Assembly: GCF_000003605.2 (NCBI RefSeq)
Contig: NW_003156243.1
Location: forward strand, 241,734-255,671
Source of the DNA: Saccoglossus kowalevskii
Lineage: Eukaryota > Hemichordata > Enteropneusta > Harrimaniidae
DNA: 13,938 nt
Direction: 5' to 3'
Positions 1 to 10,500 of this stretch are shown piece by piece; position 1 is the stretch's first letter; every line of letters begins with the position of its first letter. Below the pieces are notes generated by a model. It saw only the letters and a program-made list of their open reading frames with translations, was not told where the DNA came from and did not search any database. The position numbers were made by a program, and so were the translations under genes.

Positions 1-540
1 TTACTTCATGAAAGATGTATTGTTGCAAATGTTGTGAAAGTCTTGATTTCACAGATGTTCAGCAATTTCATTGAGTGTTTGATACTTCACAACATCCATG
101 TACCAGTACATTTATGTTATAGAAAAGTAAAAAAGAAATTGCTTTTGGTTTGTAAAGCTGAACAAATTAATTGCAGATTTACTTTCATCACATTAGCATT
201 GATACATTTGCTCAGACTGAGGCAAGTCTGGAATTCCCTGAGACACTCACTATATGATTGATACCCAGTAGTTATAAAATTAATGTACAAATAGTAGTTA
301 TTTACTTTATGCATGGCTTAGTTGTTGTTGTTTACATTGTACGCTTTGGTGTTCTCCACAGACTGTAAAAAACAATAAAAGGAATTCTTTTGTTGTTTGC
401 ATTGTTTGCTTCAGCCACTGGCTATAAAAATAATAAAAGTGCCTTCTAATTATTATTAATTATTTATGTTCACTGCTATATCAGTTCTATTGATATTGAA
501 ATCCTACAAGTATATAGAAAACTCATATACAGAAGCTTGA

Positions 541-680
541 AGCGAGAGGGTCGTCACCTGTGCACGCGCGGGAATTGAGTCCCAAGCGACGATAACAACA
601 CAAGTTAAAAATGCAAAGGCTCATGGGTAGACGCTATGGCCATCTGACGCATGCGCAGATGATGACTTCCCCGCTTTAAA
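541..680. promoter_or_regulatory. CpG-dense patch with bulged palindrome, possible promoter or enhancer
   Basis: About 11 CpG dinucleotides fall in 140 bp of an otherwise CpG-poor, AT-rich window. Inside lies CATCTG-A-CGCATGCG-CAGATG (641-661), a palindrome apart from one extra A. Its centre resembles the NRF1 motif (GCGCATGCGC) and its arms are E-boxes. A 22-codon open frame starts at the ATG at 611, with no supporting similarity. It could be a promoter, an intronic enhancer or a remnant of a transposable element; regulatory function is inferred only. Confidence 0.3.
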
Positions 681-1143
681 GAAAATGCTAAGAATTTGAT
701 TAGAATATGCCATTTACTAAAACTGTAGTATAACTGTGGGAAGCACTGCATTACAATAGTCAGTATATTTATCAATTTTTAAAATCTGTGTAATTGTATT
801 ATGTACTATGCTGCCTACCGGTACATACTGTTATAATATAGTTTAACTGTTTGATTTACAAAAGGGCTCAGTTTACATGAGGTGTTTATGAAGTAAATGT
901 ATTAAAAACTGTCAATGTGCACCTTTAACTAGAAAGATTGTACATGTACTGGCTCGTCGAATAAAACACTTCTGGTTCTGTTTATGTTCATGATTATTCA
1001 CTAATAGGGGAAATATGTTATGAACATTTATTTATTTTAATATTTGTGTACCATAGCTCTCTAAAGATAAAAATGCTCTTTATTTATTATTAGTAAGAGG
1101 TATTAACTGTTCAGTAATTAGATTCCGTGTACCTAAAAATGAT

Positions 1144-1353
1144 ATGTACTGTAAAATGCTTTAACATCACTAGAGAAAAGTTTTCATTGTCAGCGAAAAT
1201 CACTTAATTTCGTTTTGAAATTTTTGTATCAAATTGCTCTTTGGTCTTAAAACACAGTGTCAGCGACTTTTGCAAAAAAAATTTTCTTCAGCACATAATG
1301 CCATATAATCATGATGATTCCTTGCAGCAAAAATTAAACGGTTTACAGTACAT
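1144..1353. mobile_element. Possible MITE-like element with ATGTACTGTAAA termini
   Basis: ATGTACTGTAAA followed by nearby TTTAA (1144-1164) is mirrored as TTAAA and TTTACAGTACAT (1334-1353), a terminal inverted repeat of about 20 bp with a small indel. The 210 bp body is AT-rich with no open frame. Target-site duplications are not clear, so the class is unassigned. Confidence 0.4.
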
Positions 1354-1467
1354 TGAACTTTTCTAATCTTGCCTTCCTTCATAAGACTGTTTCACATTTG
1401 TTCATTAATTATTATTCATTGCGTGAAAGGTATATTAATATAGTATTGTTTAATTTGTTATTTTCAG

Positions 1468-1516
1468 AATTGACCCTAATAATTTGGCTAGGAAAAATAA
1501 AGCATCATCATTCAAG
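1468..1516 (+). CDS. ITPR: IP3 receptor exon (visible exon 1): suppressor domain, early part
   Basis: The acceptor is TTTTCAG|AATTG and the donor AAG|GTAAGG. The first base completes a codon split with an unseen upstream exon, then 16 codons follow and the exon ends in phase 0. The peptide IDPNNLARKNKASSFK matches the IP3R1 stretch around residues 61-76 (pattern P-x-N, then A-x-K). It is short, so its identity rests partly on position and on phase compatibility with the next exon. Confidence 0.75.
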
Positions 1517-4500
1517 GTAAGGAAACTTATACTACATGTTTTGTAACATTAAAGAGTGGTGGTCATCGTCATGCTGCGTATGGTCAATATTTGTGTTGAT
1601 AAACATTGATCTTCTAATGAAATCATGAATATGAGTTTTGACCTAGGTGTGACTTCCACTAATTACCACTGGTGAATTTCTTGATGCTTTCAAATCACCT
1701 AAAAAATACCCAATTAAAGCATGGAACCGCCTAAGTTTGTAGTTGTTGGTCTGTGCAATGGTCAAAGTCGCCATCTTTGTTTATATGAGACCCATATCTG
1801 TCATTTGTGTGGTGCAATGACCATCGCACTTTAACATTTGTTCAATCGTGTGTAAGTTTTCATGATACATTTGTATAGTACCGGTAGACATGTACAAATG
1901 GAAGGTGCAGAGCATGATTCATGGTAACATGTACTCTTAGTCAAATGAATGCCATTATTTTATAGAATGTACTTTTTGATACATAATGTGAACTTTTGGT
2001 ATAAGCATACATTTTTTTTATAATTTGCAGATTTCTGCAGATGCTGAAGAGAATGACAATGAACAAGAACAGAAAAGACAGCATGGCAAGCCAGTCAAAT
2101 ATGGCCAGGTTGTACAGGTAAGCTATTGATTGATTGATTGATTGACTGACTGATTAATTAATTAATTAATTAATTAATTTGCTCGCTTGCTTATTCACTT
2201 ACTCACTCACTAATTCTGATAGAAATAAAGAAAGTGACTGATATGTAAATAAATCAATTACGAAATCAGGTACATGCACAATACATGATACATAAGGGCT
2301 CATACCACTAATTGAATTTCCATAGACGACAATGTTAACATATGACGAGATTGCTATATGAAAATGACGAAGAAAGTTGAAAATATGGCTCAAAAATGGG
2401 AAATCAACATGCCAGTAATCAACCATATGAAAAAAACTAACATGTTGGCCAGCTCAAACTCTTGCAAATCTCAGGTAAACAAGACACATCTACTGTATTT
2501 GGATTGCACCAAGAGAAATCACTGGAGAAACACCAAGATTAGAACATCCAAATAAACACAGAATAAACCCACAGGTACACAGCCGCTAAGTAGTAAACAA
2601 AAGACCACATGTTGGTCTCACCTCTGACCCAGGTGATTATGCCCTCAAACAGGAAGCACCTGAGAAAAAAAATATTTAAAAAATTTCATTGGTTCTTGCT
2701 AGGCATTTAAATTGGTTGATTAGTGGCATGAGACCTTAAACATGTATCCAAAAAAAATGTTTCATGATAGCACATTGAGTAGTTGAATCTGCCTTTATTC
2801 AAACTGGTTTGGCTGTATATTGGCCATATATTCTTATATGTGCAGAATCTTTTCCTGTGGTTATAATAAACAGAATATTCATGCGTGTTGTTACAGTGAT
2901 AGCATCATTTTTATTCCGGAAATACTGTCTTAGTATTTCACATAGTTGAATTATATTCATCTAGTTCTTATTGAGGTTCGCTAAAACAAGGTTTAGTAAA
3001 TTTTATTTACTGTTCAACAACTCACATTCATATCAAGACAGCAAGTGTTTTGACACGTAAAAAAATGTACCCATGCTGCATTGTATTTAGCCAATTTGAA
3101 TTTGTTTTTTCTTGTTTGGTTACTATGACAGCAGACTGTCAGACTGATTCTGACTCACAAGTTTAGGCATGCACAAAGATTGTAAAACTTTGCAGTGGCC
3201 TGTGTGTACAGTGAATCTTACCAAGTATTTATTACTTTCAATACATGTAGTACTTCAAAAGTTAACAATGAATCCCTGTATAGGTAGGCCTCAGGGGATA
3301 ACAAAGATGCATTGTTAGGTGTACATCTCAATAGTCACTCTTAATGAAAACAGGTCCTTTATTCTTTATTTCTTTTAGTCTTATTGATTGTTATATATTT
3401 TTTTATTATATAAGAAACAATAATTATCACACAAATGAGTGTTTTCCCAGTAATATTATGCTTTTCATTACCATGTGCATGTAATTACGGAAGACAACTG
3501 TATGCTGTTATAACAAATGGTCATCATGGTCAATTAAGTTAAAAAACCCATGAGAGAAGATCTACCTTAAAAATTATCAAATATACTCTAAAAACTATAT
3601 ATATAACCACTTAAATGATTTAGGAACTTGTTTTTACCTTATGACAACAGACTGCTCTACTTATTTTAGTTTAGTTTTTGTTTTGGGCTGTGAATACTTT
3701 AGTTCTGGACAAGAAATTAAGTACTATCATGGGAATCCTGTCATTTCACTGTAACAAGTTGTATGTTTTTGATAACTGAGCCTTTGGTAGTATACTTAAG
3801 GGTGTTCCCTCTAGCACTAGAACTAGTTCATAGAAAAAGTATTAATATGTTGATGGTTATTCAATAGTGTTCAGCCTTTAGTTGGCAGTGAAATGTTATT
3901 ACAAAAAGGGTTGGGAATATCAGTATGTAATTAACTTTTTGTCATTTTTGGTAAAAAGTGATATTTTTGACTTCTTATTGAAAACCGCAAGTTCAATTGC
4001 TTTAATACTACATATATAGGTACTACATGTGGACTTTTCTCGGATTTGTTCATATCATGATGATATCTTTAATTCTCTAATTTTAGTGAATATTTTTGTC
4101 ATTTTTGGTAAAAAGTGATATTTTTGACTTCTTGTTGAAAACCACAAGTTCAATTGCTTTAATACTACATATATAGATACTACATGTAGACTTTTCTCGG
4201 ATTTGTTCATATCATGATGATATCTTTAATTCTCTAATTTTAGTGAATATTTTTGTCATTTTTGGTAAAACGTGATATTTTTGACTTCTTTTAAAAAAAA
4301 AAGCAAGTTTGATTGCCTTGATATTACATATATAGGTACTAAATGTGGACCTCTCTCAGATTTGTTCATGTTGTTATGATATCATTAATTCTCTAATTTT
4401 GGTGAATATTTTTGTCATTTTTGCTAAAAATTGATATTTTCGACTTCTTGTTGAAAACCGCAAGTCCAATTGTTTTGATATTATTCATATAGGTAATACA

Positions 4501-7500
4501 CGTGGACCTCTCTCAGATTTGTTCATTTTCTTATGATAACGTAAATTTCCTAATTTAATTCTCTTGTTGAAAACAGCAAGTCTGATTGCTTTGATACTGT
4601 ACATATTGTTCATTTTCTAACGATTTCTTCAGTTCTTTAATTGAAATGTTCATTGCTAACAGCAGAGCTATCTCAGCTGACAGGCTGCTTGTAATCTAAG
4701 TAATATTATTATTTCCTTGTCTTTCATGATTTATTTATTTTATTTTTTTTCAGCTCAAACACTTGTTCACCAATAAATATATTCACGTTAGTTCAACACA
4801 AACCTCCGCTACAGAGTACAGTAATATGCTTGTAAGTGTTCTCATAAATCATAATCTTCTTTATTGTCATGGGAGTGGCTGGTTGTTTCATGAGTCACCA
4901 ACATCTTGATTTAATAGTTATTTTTAGGATTTAGTCATTAGGGTACAGCAGCAAATTACTATGTACATGTACATCTGTAATGTGAAAACTGACACTACCT
5001 TATTTACTCTATTAGTAGTGTATGCGTATACACAAATGACAGAGATAATATGTCATATTTTAATGAGCTTGTGCATAATTAATGCAACTTGGGTTTACAT
5101 TGGAGATGTGATTCTAATAGAGCAGATGTAGTATAGTTTGAGATTATAGTACTGACTTTTTGCGTGACATGGGATATGAGCATGTCAGGTTGTATGATGT
5201 GAATTCTAAGATTTCACATAATCATTTTCTATTTGTTAAAATAAAGGTTTTTACAGTGTGATGCTAGATATATACCGGTATATTGTATTTAATGATTCAG
5301 TTAATAATTTACACAATACTTCAGTTAATACCAACCAAAGTATTGAGAATGTGGAATCATTGTTTAATATCTACAGGTGGAGTTACTTGACTACAATGCT
5401 AAAAATGCACAGTTTAAAATCATGCCAAGATATAAAGTGAAATCAGAAGGAGATACAGTGAGTATATATGTGATAAAGTGTTTGACACAAAATGAAATGT
5501 ACCATCTTAATAAATTTAAATTTGTATTTTCTCAAATGTTGAAGCTCATGCTCTTCTGTAGTGTCAGATACTGGGGTTGCTTAGATATTGTTATGTTTGA
5601 TAATTATTATCAGTAGTTTTTAAATGTGAGAGATATTGTCCAAAAATTGATATTATCGTAAGTTCACTTTTAGAAATTAAATTATCTTTTATTTTATTTC
5701 AGGTACAAGTAGATGATCAAATAGTTTTAGAAAGTTTCAAATCTGCTGGACAGTTTTTACATGTTAGTAAAGCAGTATTTGGTCAACGGTTTGTCAATTC
5801 TAACACGTAAGTATCTGATGCTGACTGTAGTGTAAGGTGCAGGAATGGTTAAAGTGGTTGGTGTAAATGAAATTTATTTTTGTGAAGATGAGATGTTAGA
5901 TGAAGATTTAGAGGTACATGACCTTTCTCAAAACTAAATTCATGAAAAAAATAATTGTGTTCAGTGAATGTGAATCCTAATTCAATGATGAAATACAGAT
6001 ATGTTGACATAATTTGATGTTACTTGCTGGAATGTTTTGTCTGTTTGAGTTTGAGTAAAGTTCTCAAAGTAGCTCGTCAACGTCAACATGTCAAAAACAA
6101 CATTTGAATAATCTCACAAACCCAAATTCAGTGGAAAGGTTCTTGGTTTAAGCTCTTTACTGTATGCTACTGCTCTGGAATGTATTTTGGTTTACTATGT
6201 CAGGCAATTACCTTGAAGCAGATAAAGAAGTAATGTGTTTGAAATAAAAACAAAAGAAGTCAGGCAGCTGGGATATAGATGGCGTCCTTTGATAGAATCT
6301 TATAACATTCATTTGTTTATTTCAGGTTGGAATTGAATTTATCTGTAAGACAGTCTGGTTTTACACTGCATAGATATGATAGCCCAGATATTCAACACAC
6401 AGACCTCATCAGGGTAATTATACCATAATTATTGTAAACTTTAATTATCATTACTATCAATATTTTTTAATTAATTTAATTGTTTGAGAGTATTCATGAG
6501 GTCGAAATTTTCCGTTCACAAAAATCAGTGTTTGTTTTGATGTTTTCATTGTTCTCTCTAATTTGTAGGCTGGCTCCGTGTTTAGATTATTTCACAAAGA
6601 GCTAGAAGCCTATCTTACAGCAGAGGGTGTTTTTGGTGCAGAAATAAGTGAAGATGGTAAGTCATTTACATTCTTCTGTGTCAGTGTATGTAATCAACTA
6701 CCAAACCTCATATCTGGCACTGTTAAAAAATATAATATTTCTATTTCTAAGTGATTTATAGACTGGACTGGGCTCAATGTGTAGTTGTGTAGGAATCCTG
6801 AGTCAAAATAGAAACCTCCCAATCAAGCTTGCTGACTGCTGGGGAGGTCAGTCTTCAATAAAAAAATAAAATTGCATGTGAATGTATAGAGTACCTAAGG
6901 CAAACAAAAATGTTGCTGCCCCTGATAAACTTAATTTTTTTTATAAATTGTGAATTTTATTTTACCAAATTACAAATTCTATAAATGTTTTTCAAGATTA
7001 TTATAACAATATATGATTTTATGTTACGTCAATGACACACAAATTAGTACAACTAGTTGCGTCACATCAAAGCTGTGTGCGTAAGGATATGCTGAGGGCG
7101 CACTGACTGGGCCATAGATCCACTGCCTTTCTAACTATTCACAAGATTAAACACCAGCAAACTTCTCTACACCGATTAGAAGAAGAAAATACATTTCTAA
7201 CTTTTTTCCTCCTTTTCCTTCTAGTTCACTTGAGGGTGAGAATAACTGATCCAAGTCATCCCAAAACTCTTTTTCCATCCACATCAGCAATAGTTTACTG
7301 GCAGATAGAAGCTGAAGAAGGAATGATGAAAGGTAGAACATTCATAGTAGAATTTTAATAACATTATATGTCTGAACCAACCATCTTTTTTTTTAGACAG
7401 AACAGATTTCCATGGGGTTTCAATGTACATGTTTCATTGTTTAATGTCATTGATGGAAACATTTTGTTAAGTAGTCTTATGAAATAAAGCAGCCACCCAA

Positions 7501-10500
7501 ACGTGATCTCTTGCCTCTAATTATTATTATTAATGCAATAATGCTTTGAAATTTCAGGTGAAACAATGAGATGGGAGCAGCAGTGTCGTCTGAGACATTT
7601 CACAACTCGAAAATATTTACGTCTATCTGGCAAGGGCAGTGATGTGCAGGTAAATAAGACTTATTTTGCTTTTATCTATCTTTGAGGTGGATTTCATTTA
7701 ATTTATTTTCTTTCATTAGTTTGTTCATTTGCATGCTCAGTGAAGAAAACTGACAGTGTGTTGACATGCTCATGCTATGTATTGGTTACCATGATTGCAC
7801 ATTTGTTCTGTATTTAAAGTCAGCTATATCACTTGCTAACTGACTGTTGTGAGACATTCAATACTTTTATCTTGCATTATTTTCAAAATTTTTGTCAGTT
7901 ACTGAGCATTGTCTCTTTCAGTATATAAATATATTTTCAGAGTTGACATGTGCAAATTAAAACTGGGAGTGTATGTGTCATGAGTTAGACAGTATTATAT
8001 TAGACCTACTATACTGTCTATAGTATGAATTCCCAAATGTCTGTTTCACTTATGAATAGTTTTGACATCTGTTAATTTGCTTATGTTTGTAGGTAACATT
8101 AACAGAAACAGCATCCGATCCAAAGACTGTATTTCGATTACATCCTGTGATCCATGATATGGATGAAATACAGTTTGAAAGTTATGCCAGGATAGAACAC
8201 GTTGTTACAGGATTTTGGTTACATGGTCTAAACGGTAAAATATTTGCACAACACTTGCTTGATTAGAATCAAATGCCATCTCTTCTGAGAAGATGTCAGA
8301 TGGGGTTTAGTCATATTTCAACTTAAGATTGCACTGTTAGGAAATTACATTTAGTTATCAGTGTTTTTGGACAAGTATATGACATACTGTATTTGCTCTA
8401 TAGAAGTGCATCTCCAGTAAGATCACACGTAAATCAAAAATTGCATTAATTGTATGCTGGATCATTAAAATGTGACTTAATATGATGATAGAAACCCCTC
8501 TTTTTATTAACACATTATCCACTAAAACTGTTTACCCCCCTATTTATTTTGGCTATCTTACTTAAGAATACCGATAATTACAATAATGGCTATTGTGTTA
8601 AACTGCTGTAGACAATAGTTTTTGTACCTGAGTGTGATTCAAAAACTTTAACCTAGAAAATAGTAATTTTCAAAAATATGGCAAAATATAGTATGTGTTA
8701 TGTTACTCTCTAAACTATCTGTTGTGAGTGGATATGATCAGCAGCTGATTTTAACACATGCCTGCTGAAAGGCTCGATGAATAGTTGAAATGAATGGGAG
8801 AATACAGCATCAGCAGATGATGTGGTACTCAATAGATGCAAAGAAAACATTTTGGACTGATATGCAATGTAAATCTATAATTTGCATATATCTGTCTGAC
8901 AAAATATGTCACATGCTATTCTGAAATAGAGAGAGTACAATTTTAGCCCTTTGAACACTAATCTTTTCTAGCAAAATGTTGATGCATATTTTTGAGCATT
9001 TTTCTATTATTTCATAGTTATTTAAAAAATTACAAGAGTTGACTTTTGCATTCAAGCTGTTGAAAGAACCACTTGTTTCAATATGATATTTTGATTTTCA
9101 ATATTTATTAACATTTCCATTTATTTTTAAAAATTGACGATAGTGTTTACAGAATCATAACAACTTTTCTCATTATTGTTAGATATGTACCAAAGTAATA
9201 AGTCTAAGGTGTGGCTTGAAGAGGGTAAAAAGGCAGATTCAATGAGTGGTCTACAATGGGATAAAGCTGCATTAAAAAAAATCACTGCAAGTGAAGCTAA
9301 ATTATATAATGATGCATTTACAATTCAAAAGGTATGTATGGACTGCAGATAATTTGCATAACAATACACAGTGTTTTCTTACCTGTATCGTATTATTTGT
9401 TATGTTATGTGAGCTTTATTGATTACCAACACATAAAAATATCTGCTTACAACTCTTTTTTTTTTTAAATCCTGTATGTAACATGCTCATTTTGGCCATT
9501 CTGTTATCTGTCAGCTCAATAGCTATAAAATCAATAAGATACACCAGTGTGACCATGCATATCTAACAAGTGCAATTTAAAGCTCTATAAAAACCTTGAT
9601 TTATTTTCAAAATGCACCAGAGAGCAATATTGTGTGTGACTGTTCGGTGGACTCCACAGGTGGTTCACACATGGAAGTTGACAATATTCTCTGTTAAGAC
9701 AAAGTTCGAAAACAGATCGTTACAGATTTTTTTGGGAGCATGCATCCCTCTATCCATATACAACTAGTATTCTAATATTCTGTGACTTATCACATTCAAA
9801 CTTCACACATACTGGTACATTATGTCATACATATAGTCATGAATTAGATTCAAGTTCTGTTTAAAATTGCAGAATCGTGTATGTTGTAGTGAAAATGAAC
9901 CAATGAAAATGAACCAAGATTCTCTGCATTTGTGGATGAAATTTGTTCATATACTTAGTACATTTGCTAGAGCTTCTAATCTGCCATTTGTGACTTGCGT
10001 TTACTGTTTCACAATGAGGACTATGAAATCATCAACATTTAAAATCCTTCCCCTCTGATAAATCTTTTTTTCTGTACATTTCTTTTCCAGGTTGATGAAG
10101 AGTTAATTCAAATCTTCAACTTTGTTGCTGGTATGGTACCGTTCTTACAGAAATTTATTGATGATGTAAGTATTTAACTTTTCGGATTTCAAAGTGAAAA
10201 TTTTGATCAAGACCTGACAATGAGATATTTGGTTTAAAGTTATAATTATAGAAACATACATACAAATATGCATTAGCTTTTCTTTCAAACATACAGCACC
10301 TTTTCAATCCTTCACAAAATATAAAAATCTTGGAATATATTTTCAGTTTATAGCTTCCCATTTACAGCATCATTTGGTTGTTTTCCTAGTGATTATCATT
10401 ATTTATTGTTACCATCAGCTGTCATTGATATTGATATTATGTATCTATGCTATGTAGAGTGATCTTGTGGTATTTTATTTCCCATCTTCTGCTTGTTGCT

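Larger units (their letters stand above)
1..1467. other. Upstream non-coding stretch (probable intron or 5' flank)
   Basis: No exon encoding the missing first 60 or so residues of the receptor was recognised here on the + strand. The longest open frames (for example 34-261) have no recognisable similarity and unremarkable composition. The stretch contains a CpG-dense patch, an inverted-repeat element and two similar AATAAA-bearing modules, listed separately. Because visible exon 1 starts in mid-codon, at least one coding exon must lie upstream, so most of this is likely intron. Confidence 0.6.
2118..4753 (+). other. Intron 2
   Basis: A 2,636 bp GT-AG intron (GTAAGC...TTTTTCAG). It contains a period-4 microsatellite next to the donor, a small inverted-repeat element and the 157 bp tandem array, listed separately. 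The open frames at 2358-2555 (+) and 2199-2426 (-) show no recognisable family. Nothing else is seen in 2750-3930. Confidence 0.85.

Noticed and set aside
34-314. Overlapping open frames on both strands (34-261 plus, 117-314 minus)
   Set aside because: No recognisable family, no splice-site pattern and low-complexity AT-rich composition. Treated as chance.
541-600. Possible tRNA or tRNA-derived SINE, from GGGAATTGAGTCCC resembling a T-arm
   Set aside because: The loop does not fit TTCRANY, no A box or acceptor stem could be found, and no 3' tail follows.
2199-2555. Open frames in intron 2 on both strands
   Set aside because: They sit next to a microsatellite and have no similarity to the receptor or any family I recognise.
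6584-7332. Pseudogene interpretation for the altered ligand loop
   Set aside because: All 14 exons are open, all splice sites are GT-AG and reading phase is kept at every junction, which argues against decay.
9867-10058. 63-codon open frame after an acceptor-like AATTGCAG in intron 11, as a possible extra exon
   Set aside because: There is no plausible GT donor before the stop, the peptide has no match in the IP3R family, and exon 11 joins exon 12 in frame without it.
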